64,000 nucleotides of DNA from Devosia sp. RR2S18 (GTDB taxonomy: Bacteria > Pseudomonadota > Alphaproteobacteria > Rhizobiales > Devosiaceae). The first letter of the stretch is position 1, and each line of letters starts with the position of its first letter. Under the pieces are notes generated by a model. That model saw nothing but the letters and a program-made list of their open reading frames with translations, did no database searches and was not told the DNA's origin. The translations under genes and the position numbers were made by a program. Below, piece after piece: positions 52,159-60,704 of the stretch. The stretch is from contig NZ_CP126539.1 of assembly GCF_030177755.1 (NCBI RefSeq), positions 1,822,001-1,886,000 of the forward strand, in the 5' to 3' direction.

Positions 52159-52425
52159 TGCACGCCGAAACACAGTAACGCTACTCTGTGGTTCCGGATC
52201 AGCAGTGATGGCCACGCTCATGCTCGAAGCGCCAGCGACTTGGGAGTGTGGCTCCCGGACCCAGAAGCCCATCGCGAGATCGCCCCCGCGGCAGGCGAAC
52301 TGGAATTGCGCACTGGCAGTGTCGGAGTAGGCAATGGGCACGCCGCCACCTTCGTACTTCCACTCGTCGGCGCTGGCAGAGGTCACCAGGAGCAAGCAGG
52401 CGGCAAAGATCAAGCGTCTGTGCAT
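52159..52425 (-). pseudogene. 5' fragment of an exported-protein gene
   Basis: From ATG 52425 the minus strand encodes a good signal peptide (MHRRLIFAACLLLVTSASAD) and about 70 further residues (for example EWKYEGGGVPIAYSDTASAQ). At the IS21-like scar it loses sense and runs on, antisense through the MFS remnant. The family is not recognised. The gene has lost its 3' end. Confidence 0.6.
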
Positions 52426-52507
52426 GGGTTTTCCGAATGTACGTTACAAGACATCACAAAGCTGGAGCGCAGCGTCACCGGATCGATGGAAAAGCCGCAG
52501 TGCGTCC

Positions 52508-53413
52508 TCAGCCTCGAACGAGCTCCATTTGCTCCACCTCAATGGTCGTGCCCTGCTGGCAGAACGAGAACTCCGCCAGCCGACCCTCCACTTGCACGGT
52601 ATCGCCTGTACCGGCTTTCCCCAAACGACCTGTTAAGGTGTAAAGGCGACCAGAGTGGTCCCGCATCGCTTGGCATTCTACGCCCTCGTCGGTCAGAGTG
52701 CCAAAGATCACCACGTCGTTGTCAGGTGCTGGGGCAGGCGGCCCGAGTGGGCGAACACTGATCACCTGCAACGTGGTGCCTTGCTGACAAAGGGAGCGGT
52801 CGACAGCGTTGGCCACCAATCGGATGCGGTCACCATCCCGCCACTCCCCGATCGGACCAATCAACGTATAGAGACGCCCATCATCCCCGCGCATGGCCTG
52901 ACAGGTGATCCCCTCATCGGTGAGCGTGCCTGAGAGGGTTCTGGTCGGGAGATTTGTGCCGCCCGGGCGCGGGCGCTGGGTATGGCTGGGAATGCGCAGC
53001 ACCATCCCGGGGCGCAGCAGGTTAGGGTTGCGAAGATTTCGATTGGCTGAGGCTAAGGCACTCAGGCTGACGTCATATCTCCGAGCTATGCTTGCCAAAG
53101 TGTCCCCGGCACGCACCCGGTAAGTGCCACTCGCTGCTGGTCCAGACGAGGGTGTGGGGGAGGGCTGAGCGCCACCCCTCAATTTCAGCACCGTGCCGAG
53201 CTGGATGTAGTTGGGGTTGGAGAGGCCATTCAGGCGCATGATTTCCCCAGCCGGGATGCCACACCGCGACGCGATGCCGTACAATGTGTCACCTGGCTGA
53301 ACACGGACCGTAGCGCCACAGACAGGCTGGGCCTGCGCAGGAGCAACAACGGCCCCTGCGCTGCCCAGAGAAACAGCAGCAAGCGCCGCAGCGGTAAAGA
53401 GCTTTTTCAACAT
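52508..53413 (-). CDS. Exported LysM protein with two copies of a C-terminal domain
   Basis: This 301-residue protein starts at ATG 53413 with a signal peptide (MLKKLFTAAALAAVSLGSAG, cleaved near AQAQP). Two LysM domains follow (about residues 37-78, VQPGDTLYGIASRCGIP; and 95-138, VRAGDTLASIARRYDVS), which bind peptidoglycan. The second half holds two copies of a 60-residue unit starting GTLTDEG..CQAMR and ending CQQGTT (about 158-222 and 235-298). The longer open frame upstream of 53413 has no domain and is not used. The role is probably in the cell wall. Confidence 0.85.
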   Translation of the reverse strand: MLKKLFTAAALAAVSLGSAGAVVAPAQAQPVCGATVRVQPGDTLYGIASRCGIPAGEIMRLNGLSNPNYIQLGTVLKLRGGAQPSPTPSSGPAASGTYRVRAGDTLASIARRYDVSLSALASANRNLRNPNLLRPGMVLRIPSHTQRPRPGGTNLPTRTLSGTLTDEGITCQAMRGDDGRLYTLIGPIGEWRDGDRIRLVANAVDRSLCQQGTTLQVISVRPLGPPAPAPDNDVVIFGTLTDEGVECQAMRDHSGRLYTLTGRLGKAGTGDTVQVEGRLAEFSFCQQGTTIEVEQMELVRG

Positions 53414-53564
53414 GATCTCAACTCCCGGCATTCCAGACCGGATCAGATCACCTGACGCCTGAACGGTGTCTGAACAACCGAGATGGCCAGCCCCTCGGCA
53501 GACTGATCGCTCCGAACTTGGCGCGGCGGCAAGGCCAAGATTGTAGAAGAACGCAGATGACCGC

Positions 53565-54283
53565 CTATGGTCCTGTTTCTGCCCGAAGCGGTGCGGCATG
53601 GACTGGCACTGTACGAAGCGGGAATTGAATGACCCATCGGGTACCTGGTCTTGGACCACCTCCAATGGTGCGTGCCGCGCGGCCTTCCAGTGCAGCAACC
53701 ATCGAACGCACGAGGAGGGCGCCAAGGCCTGCCCCTTCATTGCCGCTAAAGCCGCTGCCATTGTCACTCACTTCGAGCAGAACGGAGCCGCCCTGCGTTT
53801 CTAGCGAAACTGCTACCGAGCCGTGACCATCAGGGAAGGCGTGCTTGAGTGCGTTGGTTACGAGCTCGTTGACGATAATGCCAAGTGCCACTGCATCAGC
53901 ACCACGCAACTGCAAGGCCTCCGCTTCAATGGCCAATGAGATGCCTTCACCGGGCAGGGTCTGTCGGACGTCTTCAACGATGGCTGCCAGGTATGGTGCC
54001 ACATCCACATGCGCAGAATCGGTGTCGATCCTCAGCCGGCGCTGTGCTGAGGCGATCCCAAGGATGCGCTGGTGAGCATTCTCAAGAGCACGGCGAACTT
54101 TGTCGTCTTCGGCTTTCATCGCCTCAAGAAGCAGAAAGGAAGAGACCATCGAGAGATTATTGCCGACACGATGGCTTAGCTCCCGCAAAAGATGCTCAAT
54201 GCGGCCACGCTCCATCGCAAGGTCGCTCGTGCGTTCCTGAACCCGATGCTCCAGATCTCGATTGGCCTGCTCCAAACCTGCAG
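53565..54283 (-). pseudogene. Histidine kinase (HisKA_2 type), 3' part, cut by an IS3-family element
   Basis: This fragment holds the dimerisation/phospho-acceptor segment LLRELSHRVGNNLSMVSSFLLLE and an ATPase domain with VNELVTNALKHAFPDG (N box), VSDNGSGF (G1) and GLGALLVRSMV (G2), so the catalytic half is undamaged. Its 5' half lies at 55502-56120. Removing the IS and one copy of the 3-base repeat CAG joins them in frame as RLAAGLEQANRDLE, giving a 444-residue kinase. HisKA_2 kinases often feed the general-stress pathway. The insertion should abolish the full protein. Confidence 0.85.
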
Positions 54284-54313
54284 TGAATAGCCCCTAGATT
54301 TGTAGACGCCTTC
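54284..54313 (+). repeat. Left terminal inverted repeat of the IS3-family element
   Basis: It starts TGAATAGCCCC and ends TGTAGACGCCTTC. It matches the right repeat at 25 of 30 positions. Confidence 0.9.
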
Positions 54314-54342
54314 TTCCCTAATTTTGAGGCAAGGAGGCCTAC

Positions 54343-54612
54343 ATGGGCAAAGGCAATTTCAGCGACGAGTTCAAGCGGGACGCGGTGCGTCAGATCACCG
54401 AGCGGGGGTATCCCGTTTCGGAGGTGTCGCAGCGTCTGGGGGTGAGTGCTCATTCGCTCTACGAGTGGCGCAAGAAGTATGCATCGGATGTTTCCAAGGG
54501 TGGGGATCAGGCCGATGAGATCCGGCAGCTTAAGCGAGAACTGGCGCGGGTCACTGAGGAGCGCGACATCCTAAAAAAAGCGGCCGCGTACTTCGCCAAG
54601 GATGCAAAGTGA
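54343..54612 (+). CDS. IS3-family transposase OrfA
   Basis: This 89-residue protein has an N-terminal helix-turn-helix of the HTH_Tnp_1 type ([20 protein letters not shown], then [19 protein letters not shown]) and a leucine-zipper-like C-terminal helix ([23 protein letters not shown]). OrfA binds the IS ends. An A7 run at 54573-54579 is the expected -1 frameshift site for making the OrfAB fusion. The frame is intact and starts 30 bases inside the left repeat. Confidence 0.92.
   Translation: MGKGNFSDEFKRDAVRQITERGYPVSEVSQRLGVSAHSLYEWRKKYASDVSKGGDQADEIRQLKRELARVTEERDILKKAAAYFAKDAK
54573..54579 (+). promoter_or_regulatory. A7 programmed-frameshift site
   Basis: Seven adenines near the 3' end of orfA, 33 bases before its stop, are the usual slippery site for -1 ribosomal frameshifting in IS3-family elements. 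Confidence 0.6.
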
Positions 54613-55467
54613 GGTACGCGTTTGTCGCCGAGCATCGCCAGCAGTTCTGTGTGCGCACCATGTGCCGGTGCCTTTCCATCCATCCCAGCGGCTATTATGC
54701 GTGGCTCAAAAGCCCTTTGAGCAAAAGGGCGCGGGAAGACATTCGCCAGACCGAGCTGATCGAAGAGGCCTGGAAGCAGAGCGGCAAGGTTTATGGCTAC
54801 CGCAAGCTGCATGACGACCTGCTGGACCAGGGCGAGACCAGTTGCGCCAATCGTGTTGCGCGCCTGGCCAGACTGGCCGGGATCAAGGCTCAGATCGGCT
54901 ACCGGCGCCGGCCTGGTGCCTATGGAGGCAAGCCATCTGTGGTGGTCGACAATACCCTGGCTCGTCAGTTCGACGTCGATGCGCCGGACACCGCCTGGGT
55001 GACCGACATCACCTATATCAAGACCATGGAGGGCTTTGCCTATCTGGCCGTGGTCATCGACCTGTTCTCGCGCCGCGTCGTCGGCTGGTCACCAAAGCCG
55101 GCAGACCAGTGAGGTCGTCCTTCAGGCCCTGCACATGGCTGTCTGGCGCCGAAAGCCACAGAACACGGTGCTAGTCCATTCCGATCAGGGCTCCCAGTTC
55201 ACCAGCATGGACTGGGCTAGCTTCCTGCGACACCACAATCTGGTTCACTCGATGAGCCGGCGCGGCAACTGCCATGACAATGCTGTGGCCGAAAGCTTCT
55301 TCAACCTGCTCAAGCGCGAGAGGATCAGGCGTCGGACCTATCGGACACGGGACGAAGCCCGCCAAGATGTGTTCGATTACATTGAGATGTTCTACAACCC
55401 CACCCGAAAGCACGTCCGCAACGGCATGCTCTCACCCGTCGAGTTCGAACGGCGGCACCAAATCTAA
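54609..55467 (+). pseudogene. IS3-family transposase OrfB, frameshifted
   Basis: OrfB starts at GTG 54609, overlapping the orfA stop. The integrase core is readable in two frames. The first, up to about 55088, holds the first catalytic aspartate in [10 protein letters not shown] and runs to RRVVGWS. The second, from about 55095, holds [19 protein letters not shown], the second aspartate in VHSDQGSQF and the glutamate in NAVAESFFNLLKRE. About two bases are missing between them, so the first frame ends at 55112. The full enzyme cannot be made without frameshifting. Confidence 0.85.
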
Positions 55468-55471
55468 CCCC

Positions 55472-55501
55472 GAAGGTGTCTACAGAACACGGGGCTATTC
55501 A
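55472..55501 (-). repeat. Right terminal inverted repeat of the IS3-family element
   Basis: Read on the minus strand it starts TGAATAGCCCC and ends TGTAGACACCTTC. Confidence 0.9.
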
Positions 55502-56120
55502 CAGCGAGCCGTTGCTCTGCCCTGAGCCTCGCAGTGATCGACAAGAGCATGGCTCCGGTGACGCCGAAGATGGCGACAAGGAGCATCACCCTTACTAGTC
55601 CCACGTAGCGCTCTCGCTCGGCAAGCGCGCGATTTTCCTCCTCTTCAATCGCCGCTACTGCGTCAAATATACGTGCCGAAGTGCGCCTCAGCTCGTTCTC
55701 TCGCACCGCTTGGACTGCAGCTTCCATCCCGTCACTTTGAAGGGCTTCGAGAGCTTCATCGAGTTGCCCGTCACGCTGTTCAATCAGTCGGAGCAAGCCG
55801 CCGACCAGATCGTCCTCGATTGCCCGGCGTGCCACTGCGGCGCGCACCGTGTCAGCCAGCCCGTCCAGTTTGGCCCGTGCTTCGTTCGCGTCTGCTAGAT
55901 AGTCGATCTCGCGGGTGAGAATGTAAGCCCGCTGGGCTCGTTCGGCTTCGACGATCGCTCGATGGAGACGCTCGATCGCGGTACGCGCTTCGAGCGAGGC
56001 CCGCACTTTGTTCTCGGCCCAATAGCTCAAGCCTAAGAGCGCACCCGCTATCGCTGCCATGAGGATGAAGGCGGTGATCCCTGCGACGTGAACTCGAAAG
56101 CCGCCGTCTCTGACGGTCAT
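55502..56120 (-). pseudogene. Histidine kinase, 5' part (CHASE3 sensor), cut by an IS3-family element
   Basis: This fragment encodes the N-terminal sensor half: a transmembrane helix (VAGITAFILMAAIAGALLGL), a periplasmic CHASE3 domain of about 140 residues (with the RLHRAIVEAERAQRAYILT segment), and a second helix (VMLLVAIFGVTGAMLLSI). It then enters RLRAEQRLA and stops at the IS. With the fragment at 53565-54283 it restores a 444-residue CHASE3-HisKA_2 kinase. A truncated membrane sensor could still be made from the native promoter. Confidence 0.85.
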
Positions 56121-56392
56121 CTGGACCTCCGAATCAATCAGATCTCAGGCAGAATCGTAAAATACCTGCAGGGCCGCAACGCTCGTCGCTAAAGGTTGAA
56201 CCTAACCATTGGCGACCCTCTGCCGCTCGCACCTGAGCTTGATTGAAAAAGCCGCTGAAGATTGTCGCTGACATGAGCCGACGGGGCCTCGATTTTGAGC
56301 TCGGCTAGTAGGCTGCTAACGCCAGTGGCACCAGCAATGGGTCGTGAGCTCTCTGATGCAGGTCTTGGTAAGCTATGGGGCGCAAGTCACCG
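56121..56392. other. Intergenic region upstream of the interrupted kinase
   Basis: About 270 bases with no gene I can support. It should hold the kinase promoter (minus strand). No EcfG-type or anaerobox site was recognised. Confidence 0.4.
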
Positions 56393-56980
56393 CTACCGTG
56401 CAACCAACTCAACGACATCATGGAGCGATTCGAACATGGGGCTAGGCAGTTCGAGCAGGTAGCGCTGGTCTTCGCCGGCAACCTGATACAGACATCCCAC
56501 CTGGTTGCGCTCCCCGTCACTGCCATAGAGCACGGGCTGTTCATCGCCGAAGTGAAGGGCGCCACGATAGAAGAAGCCGCCATTGGACGGGGTAAGGCTG
56601 CCTGAGAAACGCTGGGAGCCACTGGTCTTTGCGATCGAGCTGCCCTCCTCCCCGATCCGGCAGCTGAAGTAGTCATAGACAACGGCAGGAAGCATGCCGC
56701 CCAGCTTAATGGTCCGGCATTGATAGTCGCCGTCCGGTAGCGAGCTCGTCGGGGTAAATCCGGGGGTGTATAGGGCGCTGATGGTGACTCTATCCGCTGC
56801 ACGGTCGGCGAGCAGCGCGGCGGCGAGACCCCGCGTGCGCGATTTGACGATGCCAGCAAGCCGCTCCTCATCGGATGCGTTTACCGCATCTGCCGGTGCT
56901 CCGCAGGGCTGCACTTGAGCCAGTGCGGGCTGGATCATGAGCAGTGCTAGTCCGCTCGCTACTATTTTGTGCATCAGCAT
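56393..56980 (-). CDS. DUF4893-domain exported protein
   Basis: This 195-residue protein has a signal peptide (IVASGLALLMIQPALAQ, cleaved near residue 21). The mature domain has DYQCRTIKLGG, YDYFSCRIGEEG and GSQRFSGSLTP, a DUF4893 pattern, with cysteines likely forming disulfides. The function is unknown. The last stretch is conserved (PSPMFESLHDVVELVAR). GAGGAACC precedes the ATG. It is a single-gene unit. Confidence 0.82.
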   Translation of the reverse strand: MLMHKIVASGLALLMIQPALAQVQPCGAPADAVNASDEERLAGIVKSRTRGLAAALLADRAADRVTISALYTPGFTPTSSLPDGDYQCRTIKLGGMLPAVVYDYFSCRIGEEGSSIAKTSGSQRFSGSLTPSNGGFFYRGALHFGDEQPVLYGSDGERNQVGCLYQVAGEDQRYLLELPSPMFESLHDVVELVAR

Positions 56981-57060
56981 GGCTGGGGTTCCTCGTTGCT
57001 TGTTGAGGGGGTAAACGCTTGGCGTTCCTACTCGAAACTTCCCTTAGCCTAACCTCGTGA

Positions 57061-57573
57061 TCACCTCGGCCCATCTCCGGACCCAAAGGAAGACTGAGCG
57101 GGTTTCGCTGCGGCTGTCCCGGAGTCACCTCTCGTAAGCTCTCGACCCAGCCCGAGATCTAAGGAACCCAAGCATCCCACCCTAAGCCCACCAGTAGACC
57201 CATTAGGATCACTGCAAGCGCGATAAAAGTTCTGGTGGAAGGCCCGAAGTTCTTCTCGGGTCGCTGATCGTCGTCCAATGAGCGCACCTCTTATGTATTT
57301 CGGCGGAACGTAATTGGAGGCCGAAAGGATCACAAGGTCGGACGGTTTTTCGAAGAACCCGTGAGAGCCATCGTGGTCGGGGCAGAGGGCACCCGCGGTA
57401 CTGAACGTAACCGGCTCTGCCAGAAGCTCTAGATTTCTATGTAGGATTGTTTCTGACAAGCGAGGTGCGCACTTGGGACAGCGCTGATGGTCCGTTCTGG
57501 TCCTACCAGGCGGACGCCTGCTCGTTGTCGGGTGGAGGCGAACAGCAGCTCCACAAATGAGTTGGTCGCGCAA
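57061..57573 (-). CDS. Doubtful hypothetical protein
   Basis: This 170-residue frame reads plausibly in its middle (CPKCAPRLSE, SNYVPPKYIRGALIGRRSA, TREELRAFHQNFYRA) but is low-complexity and basic at both ends. I know of no family for it and see no good ribosome-binding site at the first start. It may be a short gene with a later start, a remnant, or chance. Confidence 0.25.
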   Translation of the reverse strand: MRDQLICGAAVRLHPTTSRRPPGRTRTDHQRCPKCAPRLSETILHRNLELLAEPVTFSTAGALCPDHDGSHGFFEKPSDLVILSASNYVPPKYIRGALIGRRSATREELRAFHQNFYRACSDPNGSTGGLRVGCLGSLDLGLGRELTRGDSGTAAAKPAQSSFGSGDGPR

Positions 57574-57647
57574 CGGCAGACATGAGGTCTTTCAATGCCC
57601 GAAAACCGATGAACTACGTTTCACGAGTTGCGCCTCGCCGCGGTCGT

Positions 57648-58372
57648 TCAAAGCAGACGCATCCCTGAGGTTACGATGATCACAAGCGCCACACCCACCA
57701 TCAGCGGTCTGACGGGTATTCGCTTGACCAGGATGGCACCGAACGGAGCGGCTAGGACGCCGCCGATGATGAGGCCGGCAGCGTTGGCGATCTCAGTCCA
57801 GCCGATCGCAAGAACAAAGGTGATCGAGATAGTGAGTGTGACCAGGAATTCGGTCAGGCTTGTCGAGCCGATCACCTTTTTTGGTTCATGACCTCTCCCG
57901 ACCAACGATGTCGTTACGATGGGACCCCAGCCGCCACCACCCATTGCGTCCAGCACACCGCCGCCGAAACCGATCACTGGAATAAGCCTGTCGCGAACGT
58001 CACGTGCCAGAGTGGACGAAATTGAACAATGTAACCCCCAATGCCCATAAGGTAGATGGCGACGAAGGGTTCGATGGCACCTGCATCGATGTTCGCCAGC
58101 GTGAAAGCACCAATGGCTCCACCGATCATGCCGGCAGGGGCGAGCCGCGCAACCAGACGCCAGTCTACATTTCGATGCAAGGCGTGACTGGTCCCCGACG
58201 CTGCCGTTGTGAATATTTCGGTCACATGGGTCAGGGCGCTGGCGGTTACGGGTGGAACACCGAACGCCAGGAGCGACGAGGTCGTGATGACGCCAAACGC
58301 CATTCCCAAGGCACCGTCGATGATCTGAGCCCCAAAGCCGATCGCTATGAAGATGAAAATGTCTTGTGTCAC
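57648..58372 (-). pseudogene. TauE/SafE-family transporter, frameshifted
   Basis: Two minus-strand frames form one TauE/SafE protein. The first (58372 to about 58010) starts MTQDIFIFIAIGFGAQIIDG and ends in sense near YIVQFRP. The second (about 58010 to 57648) picks up with RDVRDRLIPVIGFGGGVLDAMGGGG and continues to the stop. A single-base loss or gain near 58010 explains the break. The restored protein has about 240 residues and eight helices. It differs from the intact TauE/SafE at 48389. Decay or a sequencing error are both possible. Confidence 0.8.
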
Positions 58373-58746
58373 GTCCGCACTCCAGTAGGTGCAGAGATAC
58401 TCCAGCGGGTTAGTCGTCTTTGAAAGCTAGAGAGCGACTAATGTGGGTGGGCACCAGAGAAAATTCGGCTCGCTCCGGAGCAGTGCTCAGATGAGCATTC
58501 CTGATCCGCTTGAACGTTGCGGCCGATAGCTGCGGTGGCGGTCGAGACTTGACCGCTACGCTATGTTGAAACTGACCGAAGCAACAGGCCCGACGCAGAC
58601 CAGAGCGATAGCGGCATTGTTGTAGGAAGGCAGGCCAGACTTGTGACTGTGACCTTGGTGGATGACCCGCACCGACAATGCGGGATTTCCCATCGACTTT
58701 GCTGAGCGGGCCGTTAGGTTCCCGCCAAGCTAGAGCCGAGGGATTC
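58373..58746. other. Intergenic region before the phospholipase-D-type gene
   Basis: About 370 bases with no gene I can support. Open frames crossing it lack family resemblance. It probably contains an old remnant and the promoter for the following gene. Confidence 0.4.
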
Positions 58747-60030
58747 GTGGCGCGCTTTTTCTCGAAACGCTTAGGTGTAGCATTAGCGCTGGTGATCGCT
58801 GGTGTGTTCGGCACGATTGCAGCGGTTATCCTGATTCCCGAGCCGCATGAGCTGGCAGGCCCCGTCGAAACGGAACTGCTGGCTGGGTCTCCTGAGTTCG
58901 TCCGATCCATGTTCGCTCTTCACGGAGGCAATCTCTACGAGAGCAACAACATTGCGACGCTGCAGAATGGGGAGGAAATCTTCCCCGCCATGCTTGACGC
59001 AATCGCAAGCGCTCAGCGCTCCATCAACTTCGAGACCTATGTCTATTGGAGTGGCTCAATCGGCTCCCGTTTTGCGGAGGCATTGGCGGAGCGGGCTGCG
59101 GCAGGCATCGAAGTCAATGTTCTTCTCGACTGGCAGGGCAGTGTGTCCATGGAGGACGAGCTGATCGAGACCATGGTCGCGGCGGGCGCTACGGTAAAGC
59201 GCTTCAGACCCATTGAGTGGTATACGTTGGACCGCTTCAACGCACGCACCCACCGCAAGCTGCTGATCGTTGATGGCACTGTCGGGTTCATCGGCGGTGT
59301 CGGTATCGCGGACAAGTGGCTCGGCGATGCCAGCAGCCCCGATGAGTTCCGGGAGCTTCACTATCGGGTTCAAGGTCCAGTGGTTGCGTCCATGCAGGGC
59401 GCTTTCGCTTTCAACTGGCTGGAGGCAACGGGCCGTCCCCTGCAGGGCGACCTCTATTTCCCTCCTGTTGCGGACTCAGGGCCGATCGTCACTCAGCTTG
59501 TTTACTCAAGCATTGGATCGCGCAACGTGATGCATGTGATGCTGATGACTGCACTTGCCGCGGCACAGGATCACATCCGCATCGGAACAGCTTACTTCGT
59601 GCCAGACGAAATCGCCATTGCTCAACTCCTGGCTGCTCGCCAACGCGGCGTAACCGTCGACGTGCTTGTTCCAGGCGAGCATACCAACAAAGACTTCGTT
59701 CGGGCTGCCTCACGGCACTTCTGGGGAGATCTACTGGAAGCCGGGGTAAACTTCTACGAATACGATCCGACGATGTATCACGCCAAGATCACCATCGTCG
59801 ATGAGAGCTGGACTTCGATCGGCTCCGCCAATTTCGATGAACGCTCGTTTCGGCTCAATGATGAGGCCAATCTCAACGTCTACGACGCGGCCTTCGCAGC
59901 CCAACAGATCAGCATTTTCCAGCAGGATGTTGAGCGCTCAACTCTCATCACGCTCGAGCATTGGGAGAGCCGGCCCGCGTGGCAGAAGGTGACCGACTGG
60001 CTCGCCAGTACGTTGCGGGTACAGCTTTAA
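58747..60030 (+). CDS. Phospholipase D/cardiolipin synthase-type membrane protein
   Basis: This 427-residue protein has an N-terminal membrane anchor (LGVALALVIAGVFGTIAAVIL) and two HKD active sites (HRKLLIVDGTVGFIGG near 176-191; HAKITIVDESWTSIGSANFDERSF near 345-368). That is the pattern of ClsA/B-type cardiolipin synthases and related transphosphatidylases at the inner membrane. The GTG at 58747 is chosen because CCGAGGG lies just upstream and the anchor begins there. An ATG at 58678 has no ribosome-binding site. It is convergent with the hydrolase gene. Confidence 0.88.
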   Translation: MARFFSKRLGVALALVIAGVFGTIAAVILIPEPHELAGPVETELLAGSPEFVRSMFALHGGNLYESNNIATLQNGEEIFPAMLDAIASAQRSINFETYVYWSGSIGSRFAEALAERAAAGIEVNVLLDWQGSVSMEDELIETMVAAGATVKRFRPIEWYTLDRFNARTHRKLLIVDGTVGFIGGVGIADKWLGDASSPDEFRELHYRVQGPVVASMQGAFAFNWLEATGRPLQGDLYFPPVADSGPIVTQLVYSSIGSRNVMHVMLMTALAAAQDHIRIGTAYFVPDEIAIAQLLAARQRGVTVDVLVPGEHTNKDFVRAASRHFWGDLLEAGVNFYEYDPTMYHAKITIVDESWTSIGSANFDERSFRLNDEANLNVYDAAFAAQQISIFQQDVERSTLITLEHWESRPAWQKVTDWLASTLRVQL

Positions 60031-60053
60031 GTCTGGAACCCATTTAGCCGTGA

Positions 60054-60704
60054 TCAGGGTTTGTCCAATGCAAGCTCCTCCGCCCAGGAGAGGACCGCCT
60101 TTGCAACGGTCTGCAAATGATCAGCCGCGCTGAAGCCCGACACTGCCTTGCGGGGCTTGAGATCATGATCTCCATCCTCGAGCCACAGCAGTTTCACCGC
60201 GGGTGAGAGCAGGTAGGTCTGGACCTCCTCTCGCGTTCCAAGCGGATCGCGTGTGCCCTGGCAGATGAGGGTAGGGGTTCTGAGGTCTTCGAGATGCGCC
60301 GTACGCAGCTGCTGTGGCTTGTCTGGAGGACGGAATGGATAACCTAGACACAGCAGACCGGCGATGCGCTGCGTTTCGTAGAGCTGGTCTGCTACCATGC
60401 TGCCCACGCGGCCCCCCATGGACTTGCCGCCAATGATAAGGTTCTTCCCGGGTTGCGCCAGTGCCTCGACCGCGCCGAGGTATTCGGGCATGAGCTTTTC
60501 TGCCTTGGGTGGTGGCTTCCGGCCGCCTTCGGTTCGCCTGCTGGCCATATAGGCAAACTCGAACCGGGCAACTCGTATGCCTTGCCGCACCAATGCTTCC
60601 GTCACCGCGTTCATCCCCGCGGAATCCATCGGCGCCCCTGCGCCATGTGCAAGGAGTATGGTGATCGCTGCATCGGGCGGGCCATCAACCAGAAACTCGG
60701 TCAT
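60054..60704 (-). CDS. Alpha/beta hydrolase (TEX30/KANSL3-type), last gene of the end-joining operon
   Basis: This 216-residue hydrolase has LLAHGAGAPMDS (oxyanion region), the nucleophile elbow GGKSMGGR near residue 98, the acid in CQGTRDPLGTREE and the histidine in DGDHDLKPRK. These match the small dienelactone-hydrolase/TEX30-like group, whose substrates are unknown. The ATG at 60704 overlaps the stop of the BRCT/TPR gene by 4 bases, so translation is coupled. A role in DNA repair is not known for this family; the link is positional. Confidence 0.85.
   Translation of the reverse strand: MTEFLVDGPPDAAITILLAHGAGAPMDSAGMNAVTEALVRQGIRVARFEFAYMASRRTEGGRKPPPKAEKLMPEYLGAVEALAQPGKNLIIGGKSMGGRVGSMVADQLYETQRIAGLLCLGYPFRPPDKPQQLRTAHLEDLRTPTLICQGTRDPLGTREEVQTYLLSPAVKLLWLEDGDHDLKPRKAVSGFSAADHLQTVAKAVLSWAEELALDKP

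Larger units (their letters stand above)
54284..55501 (+). mobile_element. IS3-family insertion sequence, 1218 bp
   Basis: The element is bounded by imperfect 30-base inverted repeats (54284-54313 and 55472-55501, 25 of 30 matching) that begin TGAATAGCCCC. It is flanked by a 3-base direct repeat, CAG, at 54281-54283 and 55502-55504. It carries orfA and orfB in the usual overlapping arrangement. OrfB is frameshifted, so this copy is probably unable to move by itself. It interrupts a histidine kinase gene. Confidence 0.92.

Noticed and set aside
53414-53767. N-terminal extension of the LysM protein to an upstream start
   Set aside because: The extension has no domain, and an internal ATG at 53413 begins a standard signal peptide.
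56305-56871. Minus-strand open frame overlapping the DUF4893 gene
   Set aside because: The DUF4893 frame has a signal peptide and conserved cysteines; this one is Arg/Ser-rich shadow sequence.
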